A stretch of 64,000 bases of DNA from Methanobrevibacter ruminantium M1 (GTDB lineage Archaea; Methanobacteriota; Methanobacteria; Methanobacteriales; Methanobacteriaceae): NCBI RefSeq assembly GCF_000024185.1, contig NC_013790.1, forward strand, positions 1,511,501 through 1,575,500, read 5' to 3'. Position 1 is the first letter of the stretch. Each line of letters starts with the position of its first letter. Below, piece after piece: positions 17,011 to 26,322 of this stretch. Below the pieces are notes generated by a model, which was given only the letters and a program-made list of their open reading frames with translations, had not been told where the DNA came from and made no database searches. Both the position numbers and the translations under genes were made by a program.

Positions 17011-18711
17011 TTAATCGCTAATCAATTCAAACAATTTAATTATCTTCTCATCTATGTCCTCTTTCTCTGCAAACATAGCCAGATACTGTGCAAACAATGG
17101 CTTTTTAAAGTTTTTATATGTCCTCCTATTAAAGGCCTCTCCTAAAACCTTTGAAAACTTATCTGAATGTCTTGCATTTTGAATGTCCCTCATGCTTGCC
17201 TCAACAGCATATCCAAGGGTATCTGACATGTACTGGCTTAGGGCCTGCCTTAATATATCATCGCTGAAGGTGTCTTCAAACTCCACATCTCCTATTTCAA
17301 AAATATTGTCCCTATGTATCAGGTCACCTTCAACCATCTTCTCTATCCTTTCCTCGGTAAGCTCATCTGCATCATTGTCCATGAGGACAAATATGTCTGT
17401 CTTTGAAAAGGACTTCTTGATTACACGTATGAAATTAGGTATGTCCCTTATGCCATCTGCCTTGACTATCTTTATGAAATTCTGGCTTATAGGATAGCCA
17501 TAGATCTTTTCATACATTATAGGTATAAAGTTCTGTTCGCTTTCCCCTTCAACAATAAGCAATTTGTTTGTAAAGAAGAGATCTATATTGTTTATTCCCA
17601 AATTGCTCAATGCGACTTGACTTTCTTCGCTGCTGTTAAGGGTAGATACCTTAGAGCCTGTCTCCTTGTCAATGCTCATGAGATGTATCTCGTTAAGGTT
17701 TACTTGGTTTATGAGGAATGGGGAGTGTGTGGTTATTATTATCTGCTTATTCTCTTTTGTAAGGTCCTTCAATAGTTTGAGAATGTCCAATTGGGCCTTT
17801 ATGTGAAGGTGTGTTTCTATTTCATCAAATACATATACAAGGTCCTTTTTGTCCTTCTTATGCTTGAAGATGGCCATGGTTGTACGGCGGTTGGTTCCGT
17901 CTCCCATCTTCTCTATCATTATCCTCTGCCCTGAGCTGTTGAGGATTTCGACATCAACGTCCAGGCTAAGCTTGGCGCTTGGATTGACTATAGGGTTTAT
18001 CTCCTTGAAATCGGGCATGAATTCCTTAAGTTGGGCATTGAGCTCCTCTGCATCCTGATTGGAAAGCTGTTCGTTTTTGAACTCTTCTATATAGTCATCT
18101 ATATGCTGGTTGAGGGTCTTATCCCCAATATGTATGTTCCATATCTCCTCCTTCAGCTCCTTGAAGAAAGTGTTTTCAAAGAATGAGTCTATGTTTTCAA
18201 ATTCGCGGCTTCCCAAGAAGCTTATTGGATAGCTAAAGCTTTTAACCTTGGTGTATTCATCAGATTCCATTGATTCAAGTATCTTTGACTTGAGGTTTTC
18301 CATAATACTGTTGGAGCGATAGCTGATGTCGAAGATGGAGCAGTACTCCTTAAGCATCTTTCTTGCCTCGGCTTCCTTCAGTTCATCCATCCCGTTTAGG
18401 CGGGTCTTCATTTCATTTATTTTATCTTCGGTGGGCTTGAGATAGAATGTGTTTACCACAGTGTCCTCCACTATCCTTGATTCAAGGCAGTAATGGAAGT
18501 TTGACTCATCAAGAGCTATTGTTATTGGACAGCCCACTTCGTTATAGTCATTTATATCTATCTTCTTCAGCCCAAATAGTATTTTTAGAGAGTCTATTAA
18601 GGATGTCTTGCCTGCATCGTTCTCTCCTATTATTACATTTAGGCCTGGATTGAAGTTCATTTCAAAGTCCTTGAGTGATCTGAAATTTTTAATTTTAATG
18701 TTTATTAGCAT
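17011..18711 (-). CDS. OLD-family ATP-dependent endonuclease
   Basis: A 566-residue protein with an N-terminal ABC-type ATPase (MLINIKIKNFRSL, Walker A GENDAGKT at 29-36, signature-like region near 270 and VFDEIETHLH as Walker B) and a C-terminal TOPRIM domain (LLIVEGESEQ near 387, LMDNDAD near 443). This is the OLD nuclease layout, used in phage defence (P2 Old, GajA). It would cut DNA under ATP control in the cytosol. GGGG lies before the ATG. The neighbours are a PIF1-like helicase downstream and an XRE/ImmA operon upstream. The family is secure; the target and trigger are unknown. Confidence 0.88.
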   Translation of the reverse strand: MLINIKIKNFRSLKDFEMNFNPGLNVIIGENDAGKTSLIDSLKILFGLKKIDINDYNEVGCPITIALDESNFHYCLESRIVEDTVVNTFYLKPTEDKINEMKTRLNGMDELKEAEARKMLKEYCSIFDISYRSNSIMENLKSKILESMESDEYTKVKSFSYPISFLGSREFENIDSFFENTFFKELKEEIWNIHIGDKTLNQHIDDYIEEFKNEQLSNQDAEELNAQLKEFMPDFKEINPIVNPSAKLSLDVDVEILNSSGQRIMIEKMGDGTNRRTTMAIFKHKKDKKDLVYVFDEIETHLHIKAQLDILKLLKDLTKENKQIIITTHSPFLINQVNLNEIHLMSIDKETGSKVSTLNSSEESQVALSNLGINNIDLFFTNKLLIVEGESEQNFIPIMYEKIYGYPISQNFIKIVKADGIRDIPNFIRVIKKSFSKTDIFVLMDNDADELTEERIEKMVEGDLIHRDNIFEIGDVEFEDTFSDDILRQALSQYMSDTLGYAVEASMRDIQNARHSDKFSKVLGEAFNRRTYKNFKKPLFAQYLAMFAEKEDIDEKIIKLFELISD

Positions 18712-18934
18712 ATTTTAGCCCCATTATTCTAATTAAAAAATTTAAACTTTCAATTTAAAAATAAATAAATTATTATTTTTTGACAATTTGAGTAAAATTA
18801 TAATTTTCCCTTTTGATAAATAAATCTAATCATTTTATATTTCTAATATTTCTAGATTAAAATTTTTATCTTCCAATTAAATCCAGACCATTTATTATTA
18901 TTTTTTAAATGTCAATGGTATTTTTAGTTAATAT

Positions 18935-19024
18935 TCAAATAGCATCCATTCTAATCCTGTCCAAGTTAACAAAGTTGAACATTATAAAAAAAACCACTAA
19001 TCCAAGTGTTATTGAAGTAATCAT
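18935..19024 (-). CDS. 29-residue hydrophobic micro-ORF coupled to the ImmA-like gene
   Basis: Its ATG overlaps the stop of the upstream gene in the ATGA arrangement typical of translational coupling. It encodes MITSITLGLVVFFIMFNF followed by a short charged tail (VNLDRIRMDAI), i.e. one likely membrane helix. It was found by reading past the stop of the ImmA-like gene. It could be a small membrane toxin or effector of that operon, or simply chance read-through; no homologue is known to me. Confidence 0.4.
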   Translation of the reverse strand: MITSITLGLVVFFIMFNFVNLDRIRMDAI

Positions 19025-19746
19025 AGAATGATTTCTTCATTTAAATTATATACAATGTCTTCACGAAAAGCATCCAATAATAATTCCTCCTTTTTTCCTA
19101 GCGAAATTAATTCATTTTCAAATGCTTTTTCTGTTAATTGGATGTAATTTCCAATGGTTAAATAGTCCTTATTTAAATATGGAGCGTATAAGCTTGAATC
19201 ATAACCTCTAATGGATGCATTACGATTAATATCTTCCTTAAATGCCCTATACTGTTCATAGGTTATTTCATTCAAGAAGTGTCTTAGTCTCCAGAGCAAT
19301 GCTTGATGTGATATCTGGAAGTATTGCTCAGCATCAATTATTGAATCCAAATCCCATTTTTGAATATTATTATTTAATTTATAGGTTTCTAAAGCTCCAT
19401 GAGGCATTAAAAGACATGATGCAAAAAGATCTGCCTTTTGCTCTGTTTCATCATCACTGTCTATTCCACATATATTGAAATTGTTTTCATCATATTTCAA
19501 GTGATACAATGCATGTGCTATTGTAAAGGCCTGTCTTCCTTTACTGTGTCTTGAGTTTACAAATATTATGTTTTCCTTATCCAATCTTAGACAGGCTCCG
19601 CTTATGTCATTATCCATTACTTTAAATACTATTGTCAAGTTCTTTATTTTATTTATGGCAAGTGAGAATATGTCAATGGATTCATTTACATCTATTTTCC
19701 ATTGTCTTCTGCAAGCACAAGCCAATTCATTCATTTCCAAATACAT
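19021..19746 (-). CDS. ImmA/IrrE-like protein with altered zinc motif
   Basis: A 241-residue protein with the ImmA/IrrE (COG2856) pattern: RQAFTIAHALYHL at 71-83, then TEQKADLFASCLLMP at 101-115. In active members the motif is HExxH; here it reads H78-A-L-Y-H82, so the catalytic Glu is replaced by Ala while both His and the downstream Glu (102) remain. It may bind metal without cutting. In the known pair, ImmA cleaves an XRE repressor; here an XRE gene lies 2 nt upstream. The two are almost certainly co-translated. It resembles regulators of mobile elements and stress- or phage-responsive toxin-antitoxin modules. Confidence 0.8.
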   Translation of the reverse strand: MYLEMNELACACRRQWKIDVNESIDIFSLAINKIKNLTIVFKVMDNDISGACLRLDKENIIFVNSRHSKGRQAFTIAHALYHLKYDENNFNICGIDSDDETEQKADLFASCLLMPHGALETYKLNNNIQKWDLDSIIDAEQYFQISHQALLWRLRHFLNEITYEQYRAFKEDINRNASIRGYDSSLYAPYLNKDYLTIGNYIQLTEKAFENELISLGKKEELLLDAFREDIVYNLNEEIIL

Positions 19747-19748
19747 GA

Positions 19749-20081
19749 TTACTCCTGTTTGTCTGTAATTCTTGATAGGAATTCCAAATTATTGATTATC
19801 CTGTTCATCTCTGCAATATCGTCCAATGATAGATTTTTATTGTTTGATCTGAATGCCATATTAGTTTTGGAATACTCTCCAATACCTAATATTATATATT
19901 CTGGAGAGCATCTATAAAGATTAGATAGTTTGATTATAGAATCACTCCTTAATATTCTTTTATTACTTTCTAATTTAGCTATTTGTCCTTGTTTAAATCC
20001 AAGATATTCTGCTATTTGGTTTTGAGTGAAATCATGTTCTAATCTTATTCTTTTTAATCTATCACCTACTGTTTCTACCAT
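19749..20081 (-). CDS. XRE-family helix-turn-helix regulator
   Basis: A Cro/C1-type DNA-binding protein: RLKRIRLEHDFTQNQIAEYL then KQGQIAKLESNKR then LSNLYRCSPEYIILG, the full five-helix HTH_3 pattern, followed by about 45 residues that may dimerise or contact the ImmA-like partner. I prefer the ATG at 20081 because GGGG lies 9 nt before it; an in-frame ATG five codons earlier (20096) has no such site. An 11-bp perfect inverted repeat flanks its TATA box, so it probably represses its own promoter. It is the first gene of the XRE, ImmA-like, micro-ORF set. Confidence 0.85.
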   Translation of the reverse strand: MVETVGDRLKRIRLEHDFTQNQIAEYLGFKQGQIAKLESNKRILRSDSIIKLSNLYRCSPEYIILGIGEYSKTNMAFRSNNKNLSLDDIAEMNRIINNLEFLSRITDKQE

Positions 20082-20114
20082 ATTTTTAAACCCCATAAGT
20101 CAGTTAATAATATA

Positions 20115-20157
20115 TTGGAATATTTTATTATATAAATCTAACTAAAAAATATTCCAA
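20115..20157 (-). promoter_or_regulatory. Promoter and likely XRE operator
   Basis: TTGGAATATTT (20115-20125) and AAATATTCCAA (20147-20157) form a perfect 11-bp inverted repeat around an AT-rich core with TATATAAAT (TATA-like) between. It starts 34 bp upstream of the chosen XRE start. Binding there would block TBP, giving autorepression. Confidence 0.6.
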
Positions 20158-21460
20158 ATACTAATATTCAAATAACACTAATCTGATATAATCTAAACAC
20201 AATATCAATTAGATTTTTTTTAATTAAAAAATATTTATAACACTTTTTAACAAAAAAAATAAGTTAATTTTCTAAAATTTATTATCTAAAAAATATAAAT
20301 TAATAATTAAATATTTTATTATTTCAAAAAGAAGCATAGTAATTAAAAAGAGGATGGAGAATAAAAATGATTATTCAAGAAATTTTCTATGATTGTGAAA
20401 AATTTTTAACAATTGTTCATAATGGCATGGATAATGATATTAAAAAACGAGTTATCCAAAAATCAATAGATGTTTCAAGACATGAAATCCTATTAAAAGA
20501 GCGTTATATTGAAAAATATCAATTGGAAAATGATAATTATGAATTTTTTATTAAAGGATTTCTAGATTGTGAAAATGAGAAAAACCCTTATACGAACTAT
20601 TCAACATATTTTAAGCAATATGTTTATCCTAATAAAAATGATGAAATTGATAATTTATCATTTAAAGATTTTAAAAAAGTATATGATTTTATTTATGAAT
20701 ATACAAATTTTAAATTTACAAAATTAAATATTAATAACATTTTCCTATTTTTTCCTACGGATATTTTAGTGAAAAGCATTAAATCTGAAACAACATCTTA
20801 CTTAATTATCAAAAGTTCTGAGAATATTAGTAACATTTCAGTAAAATTCAAACTAAATGATATTATAAAAGAATCAATTAATTTAACTGAGATTCCTAAT
20901 GATAATAAAATCAAATCAAGGGAAAATTGGAATAATTATGAAATAGAAATATTTGATAAAGATAAAATTATCTATAAATCCCATACTTATGTAATTATGT
21001 CCATAAATTTTAATATGGGAATAACTACAAAGATAAAAAAGATTAAATTAAATAAATTTGATAAAATGGTAAATTCTTCAAACTTAAAAACCGAAAAATT
21101 CACAATTTCAGAGGAAAATGGATTAATTAATATTTCTAATTATTTACTTGAAGAATCTAAAAATAGAAATGAACTTAATGATGTGACAAAAACAGAATGT
21201 ATTTTTTTAAGAAAGAATGAACGGGAAAAAGCTTATGAAATCTTAGAAAAATTAGTGAAAAACGATGGAGAATTATTTATTTTTGATCCCTATTTTTTAA
21301 AACAAAGCGAAGGAAAAGATGTGTTAAAAGATTTGCTGAATACTATTTTAACTCATAATGATTTAGTTAATATTATCTTTTCAAAAGATATTGGAGAATC
21401 TTTTGAGAACTTTAAAAATAGTTTAACTGTTGATGAAAAACTTTTTTTTAAGAATATAGG

Positions 21461-23248
21461 AGGGTCCGCCAAAAAGCTATTTTTTTAAAAAAGTTTAAAA
21501 TTTTCAATTTTTTAAGTTATTTATTTTAGTTATTTTTTTAAAATTCGATGTTTTTTCTATTGTTTTCTTTTAATTTTGGTGCTTGCACCTTGAAAAAATT
21601 TTTTACTTGTTAATTATTCTTTAAATATGAAATAAAGCAATAATATTATAGTAAACTTTATATACTACTTTAAACATAAATAATATCAACAAAGGGTTAA
21701 TATTTTGGTGTTATTTATGGTTAAAAGAATTCCTGATGAAGAACAAATAAAATTAGGCATTAGAACTTTAGATTTTAACATTCCAGAGGATCATATTTCT
21801 CGTTTTGTTGTGGATTTCATTGACGAATATTATCCTCTTTTAGGAATCAAAGAAAATAAAAAGAAGAAAGGGCGTGACAGTTTTCCTGTGAAAGAGATGT
21901 TAAAATTGCTTATTTATGCTAAAATCGAGCATATTGATAGTATGAGATTCTTAGCAGACATGGTAAAATATCATGACGTATATAAATTCGTTGGAAATGG
22001 AATTTGTCCTTCAGAACGATCATTACAACGATACAGAGAAAAATACGGCAAATATTACAATGAATTGTTAAAAGCAACCTTAAAAAAAGCTTCAGATGTG
22101 GATTACACTGATTTCAACGAAGTTTCCATTGACGGAACCATCAAAAAAGCATACAATTCAAAAAATAAAGTGATCACAGAAAAAGAAACTGAAATATTAA
22201 CCCGTTACTTCGAAGGAGGCCGTGTAAGTCAGGAAGAGCTAGATAAACTCCATAAACCGGCCCGAGAGATTCTTGAAAATAAAAAAATCAGCAACCAAGA
22301 AAAATTATACCTCTTGGATGACATTAAAACACAATTCACACTGTCTGGTCAAAAATCAGTGCCAGTAACCGACATAGAAGCACGTTGGATGAAAAGCAAG
22401 AAAGGAAACTCACAAATAAGCTATAATATCCAATCTGCAGTCGATTACGATACAAAAATGATTTGTGCAATAAACGTCGTACAAGCCCCTACAGACCATT
22501 ACCAATTGCCAAAAATCGTAGATAAGGCAATAAACAACACAAACGTAATACCAAGATTCGTATTGGCAGATACAATCTATCTGAATGAAGAAAGCTTATC
22601 ATATCTTGCAGATAATCAAATAAATGGAGTTATACCAGATAGAAAGCAATCCAAGGAAAAAATCGGAAGATTGAACAAGAACCCATATCACAAGGATCAC
22701 TTCAAATACTTCCCTGAAATTGATGCATTTGAATGTCCAGAAGGCCAAATAATGTATTTTTTCAACAAATACACTGAAAAAAATGATGATTTGGACAAGC
22801 CAGACAAAATTAAGCGTTTATATTCCAATTATGGTGCTTGTAAGGCTTGCAATTGCCGTGAAAACTGCCTTTCATCCACCCAAACCCACAGAACAATCAC
22901 CGAATATGGCGGAAGTTTAAAGAAAGCAATGTGGGAAAAAATGGAAACAGAGGAATATAAGGAAGAATATGCAAAAAGGTCATCTGTCGAAGGACCTTTT
23001 GGCATTTTAAAGGAACAATTCCATATAGAAAGCGAAGTAGTGATAGGAAAAACAAAGACAGAAGAAAGAATACTATTAGATGCCGTGGCTTATAATTTAA
23101 TACGATTATTTAACTTAGAACAAGAAATAAAAAATGATAAAGAAGATATAGTTGATTTCTGTGAGAAAATTTCTGTCCAAGAGAAATTAGAGGTCAGAGC
23201 AACCATATTTTAACTGGTGTTGTCAAAATTTTATTTTGGCGGACACCC
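21461..23248 (+). mobile_element. IS1182-like insertion sequence, 1788 bp
   Basis: Ends are AGGGTCCGCCAAAAA on the left and, read inward, GGGTGTCCGCCAAAAT on the right; GTCCGCCAAAA is shared exactly. The target duplication ATAGG flanks it at 21456-21460 and 23249-23253. One transposase gene fills it. The insertion reads cleanly, with no decay, so it appears recent. Confidence 0.88.
21717..23213 (+). CDS. IS1182-family transposase
   Basis: A DDE transposase of about 498 residues. The N-terminal DUF772-type region (FPVKEMLKLLIYAKIEHIDS, then CPSERSLQRYREKYG) precedes the catalytic core: SIDGTIKKAY (first Asp near 138), FVLADTIY (second Asp near 283) and SSVEGPFGILK (Glu near 424). A Cys cluster ACKACNCRENC lies near 380. 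The length and layout fit the IS1182 family. I take the ATG at 21717, which has GGTG 8 nt upstream, over one four codons earlier. It appears intact and could still be active. A TATA-like CTTTATATACTAC lies at 21657-21669. Confidence 0.88.
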   Translation: MVKRIPDEEQIKLGIRTLDFNIPEDHISRFVVDFIDEYYPLLGIKENKKKKGRDSFPVKEMLKLLIYAKIEHIDSMRFLADMVKYHDVYKFVGNGICPSERSLQRYREKYGKYYNELLKATLKKASDVDYTDFNEVSIDGTIKKAYNSKNKVITEKETEILTRYFEGGRVSQEELDKLHKPAREILENKKISNQEKLYLLDDIKTQFTLSGQKSVPVTDIEARWMKSKKGNSQISYNIQSAVDYDTKMICAINVVQAPTDHYQLPKIVDKAINNTNVIPRFVLADTIYLNEESLSYLADNQINGVIPDRKQSKEKIGRLNKNPYHKDHFKYFPEIDAFECPEGQIMYFFNKYTEKNDDLDKPDKIKRLYSNYGACKACNCRENCLSSTQTHRTITEYGGSLKKAMWEKMETEEYKEEYAKRSSVEGPFGILKEQFHIESEVVIGKTKTEERILLDAVAYNLIRLFNLEQEIKNDKEDIVDFCEKISVQEKLEVRATIF

Positions 23249-23480
23249 ATAGGTATAGAAAAAATTAAATTCATAAATTCACAAGAAAGGTTCCATGATC
23301 GATTCATATTCCTACAAAATCAAGAAAAATTAATTGGATATCAGATAGGAACCTCATTAAATTCATTTGGAGAAAATTATTCTAACTTAATAAAATTAAG
23401 TGAAAAATGTTCTAAAGAGATTTTTAATATCCTGAAAAAGGATTTAATTTCCGAAGAAGTTTATAGGATGGATTATTAAT

Positions 23481-24623
23481 ATGAATTTTTATGATTTAAA
23501 CAAAATTAGAATAAAAATTGCTGAAGATGAAATTGATATTAAAGAAAATGATTTTTTATACGAACTGTATGATTTAGATAATTTTGATTCTTTATTTGAT
23601 GAATTGGATATATTAATTAATAAAATTGAATATCATCAATTTGAATTTACATTAATTTGGTATGTTGGATTTTTCAATATAATTAAGTATGAAGATATTG
23701 GGAATTTACCAAATATTAGTAAATTAAAGTCATATAATTATTTAAAAGGAGGGTTAATAAAATATTTTAGAGGGCATTTTCATTTAACTAATTATACAAT
23801 GGAAATAAAACCTTATAGAAACTATTATTCATTTATAGAACATTATGTTTTAAGACCATTTCAATATAGGGCAATAACTAAATTGTTAAATTGGATTTAT
23901 ATTTATGATAAGAAATTCTTTTTTGAATTACACTATTTTGATAAAAGTAATTTTCATTTCTTAAGATTATTTAAACTGCATGAAATCAAAAATTTTGAAT
24001 TAGAAGAGAAATATATTGATTTTAACTGTGAAGACGAATTAAAAAATTACATACTTTTTAATTACATTATTACGGAATATATTCATAGTGTAGATAAAAA
24101 TTTGCCTAAGGATATAAAAACAAAAATTGAATCCGATTTTAAATTAATTGAAAAAATAGAAGTTAATATACTTATAAAAATTATATTAGACTATATTAGA
24201 TTCGATGAAACAAAAAAAATACCTTGTTATTTTTTAGAAACTATAGAAGAAAATGAAGAAACTTTCTTTACAATATTTGAATCGTTAGAAATTTATAATA
24301 TTAATGAATTAAATTCACTAGTTAACCCATTGAAAGAAATTCATATTAATCAGGACAGATTATTTCAACAAATGATAACAAAATTAGAAAAGTTATTAAC
24401 AGAAGAAATCATTACTATTGATAATTATGAATGGGAACATTTTTTAAATATTATTCCTGAAAAATATGTTCTAATGATAAATGGTCTTCTTCGAAAAACA
24501 ATTGGGGATTTAACTTTTATTTCAGAACTCGATAGAGAAATAAGAAGTAAAAGATATTTCTCAGAAAAAAATAAAGAAAAAAAATTAAAAGAATTAATAG
24601 ACATTGCAAAAAATATAAATTAA
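23481..24623 (+). CDS. Hypothetical protein downstream of the disrupted PLD-like gene
   Basis: A 380-residue protein rich in Ile, Lys, Asn, Phe and Tyr, mostly helical, with no motif I recognise. It starts 1 nt after the stop of the interrupted gene, so it was probably co-translated with it and the IS may now silence it by polarity. Its neighbours are all defence-type genes, so a two-gene defence unit is a reasonable guess. Its 3' end nearly touches the convergent HEPN protein gene (2 nt apart). Confidence 0.6.
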   Translation: MNFYDLNKIRIKIAEDEIDIKENDFLYELYDLDNFDSLFDELDILINKIEYHQFEFTLIWYVGFFNIIKYEDIGNLPNISKLKSYNYLKGGLIKYFRGHFHLTNYTMEIKPYRNYYSFIEHYVLRPFQYRAITKLLNWIYIYDKKFFFELHYFDKSNFHFLRLFKLHEIKNFELEEKYIDFNCEDELKNYILFNYIITEYIHSVDKNLPKDIKTKIESDFKLIEKIEVNILIKIILDYIRFDETKKIPCYFLETIEENEETFFTIFESLEIYNINELNSLVNPLKEIHINQDRLFQQMITKLEKLLTEEIITIDNYEWEHFLNIIPEKYVLMINGLLRKTIGDLTFISELDREIRSKRYFSEKNKEKKLKELIDIAKNIN

Positions 24624-24625
24624 AG

Positions 24626-25996
24626 TTATTCATTCAAAATACTTAATAATTCAACTCTTCTGTTAAGATCAGTTTTATTAAAATTGTCTAAAATAAATTT
24701 ATATTCTTCATTATTATTCAATTCACCACTCCAATTCAATAAAAATAAAATTAAATAATCTACAACTAATTTAATTATATTCCTATCATTAATTGTTATT
24801 TCATCTTTAATTTCATGAACAAGCCTATTCCTTTTAATTCTTAAAAAAGGTATTCTATCTTGGATATAATTTGCAAAACCAAAATATTTTAAAATTTTTT
24901 TCATATATCTAACCATAGACTCATCATTCATTTGCCCAAAAGTTGCTTTTAAAATCTTTTCAGCAAGTGTCCAAAATTTAATAAATGAATTTTCCAAATC
25001 GGATTTAGTTGAAGCAATATAATACAATCGTAAATATTCTTCTATATTATGTAATACTACTTCATTTTTTACATCATTTTTAATTGATTCATATAAATTT
25101 GTTTTAAACGGAATATTGGTGAATTTAATCAAATCACTTTTGTCTAGTTTAATTTCTGTCCTTAAGATATCTAAAGATTCATGTATATCTAAAAAATTAT
25201 TATTCTTATCTAACTCAATCATTGCCGAAGCATTTAAATCTGAGATTTGATGATTTAATGTGAATCTATTAACATGCCATTTTTCATTTAATCTACCAAA
25301 TCGATGAATAAAAGTTAAATATCCAAATAATAAATACAATTGATTTAATGCTTTTTCTTCTTTATTTGATATATGATTCTCAGCTGAATTATACTCTAAA
25401 ATTAAATATTTTGATTTGAATTTAGTTTTAAAATTTTCTGGAAATTCCGGAGGGAACTTAAAATCATCATAAGAAAAAACTTTAAAATCAAAATATTCTA
25501 AAATTTCTAAAAGAGTGTTTTCAATATATTCTCTATTATTAATATTTGTATAAAATAAATATTTTCTAGTATTATTATTATTTTTATTTTTTAAGTCTGA
25601 AAAAATCCGGTTTATTTCAAAAAGAAATTCATTTGATATAATTCCATTAGGATATTTGCTAACTCGATTAATAAACTCTAAAGAATGATAAACAAAATAT
25701 TTTTCATTTAAATCATATTTCTTTAATACTTTCAAAAAATTTGTAGTTTCAACTAAATAAGAATAAATTGTATCATAAATTATTTGAATTTGAGTTTTTG
25801 CACTTAAATTACCATAATTATCTTCTTCTATCAGATTAGAAGCTTCTTTAATAGCTTTTTCTAGTAATCTAATTTTTTCATATTTTTTTGGATCAAATTG
25901 AATTTCTAAATTATTTAATTTCAGGTAAGAATTACAATTATCACAATATTTTGCTTTATTTCTAATTTTATTTCCACAATAACTACATGTTTGCAT
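24626..25996 (-). CDS. Zinc-ribbon protein with C-terminal HEPN-type RxxxxH motif
   Basis: A 456-residue protein. It begins with a zinc ribbon (C4-x2-C7, C18-x2-C21), has a large middle region I cannot place, and ends in a helical domain with FIKFWTLAEKILKATFG and RIKRNRLVHE. R389-N-x3-H394 matches the HEPN RNase motif, and the W-x-x-(A/L)-E helix before it is like the ApeA-type HEPN of anti-phage proteins. It could be an RNA-cutting abortive-infection factor. It is divergent from the MmeI-like gene with a 326-bp shared upstream region. Direct evidence is motif-level only. Confidence 0.65.
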   Translation of the reverse strand: MQTCSYCGNKIRNKAKYCDNCNSYLKLNNLEIQFDPKKYEKIRLLEKAIKEASNLIEEDNYGNLSAKTQIQIIYDTIYSYLVETTNFLKVLKKYDLNEKYFVYHSLEFINRVSKYPNGIISNEFLFEINRIFSDLKNKNNNNTRKYLFYTNINNREYIENTLLEILEYFDFKVFSYDDFKFPPEFPENFKTKFKSKYLILEYNSAENHISNKEEKALNQLYLLFGYLTFIHRFGRLNEKWHVNRFTLNHQISDLNASAMIELDKNNNFLDIHESLDILRTEIKLDKSDLIKFTNIPFKTNLYESIKNDVKNEVVLHNIEEYLRLYYIASTKSDLENSFIKFWTLAEKILKATFGQMNDESMVRYMKKILKYFGFANYIQDRIPFLRIKRNRLVHEIKDEITINDRNIIKLVVDYLILFLLNWSGELNNNEEYKFILDNFNKTDLNRRVELLSILNE

Positions 25997-26322
25997 ATAT
26001 ATAAATATGTTTTTAAAATATTTATTTTTAATTTTAATTAGCAGATAATTTAAAAAAATAATATCAAAAAATAAAAAAATGAATTCTTAAAATTTTCAAA
26101 AAAGGAATGAATCATAAAAAAGCACAAACAAGAAATCCGAGAAAAACTTTATAAAAAATAGCAAAAAAGTTTTTTCTACAATCTTTTATTAAATAAAATT
26201 AATCTATTGAGTACTTTTTCTATCTTCTCCAATCAATAAATGAAAATTAGAATATTTAAGTATACTACCATTTTTTATAGTTTTAAAATAAATATATAAT
26301 TGAATAAAAAGGGGTTTTTCAT
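25997..26322. promoter_or_regulatory. Divergent promoter region with long inverted repeat
   Basis: AGAAAAACTTT (26140-26150) and AAAGTTTTTTCT (26166-26177) can form a stem of about 11 bp with a 15-nt loop. AAATATATAATT near 26288 is a TATA-like box for the rightward gene, and GGGG lies 9 nt before its ATG. No ORF is supported. Confidence 0.45.

Larger units (their letters stand above)
20367..23479 (+). pseudogene. PLD-like protein gene interrupted by an IS element
   Basis: The reading frame starting at 20367 (GGAG before the ATG) runs to the insertion at 21460 and resumes at 23254. Removing 21461-23248 and one copy of the 5-bp target duplication ATAGG joins KNIG to IEKIKF in frame and gives a protein of about 439 residues. 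The C-terminal part has EKLVKNDGELFIFDPYF, then FHDRFIF and GYQIGTSLNSFG, resembling the phospholipase D/HKD-type nuclease fold seen in defence proteins, but with H-D-R in place of H-x-K. The next gene starts 1 nt after its stop, so the pair were probably one operon. It is presumably inactive now. Confidence 0.75.

Noticed and set aside
15066-18711. Assignment as Gabija
   Set aside because: The nuclease fits GajA, but the helicase has PIF1/RecD motifs, not the UvrD motifs of GajB.
17011-18711. Assignment as PARIS (AriA/AriB)
   Set aside because: ATPase and TOPRIM are in one protein in OLD order; no separate AriB-like gene is present.
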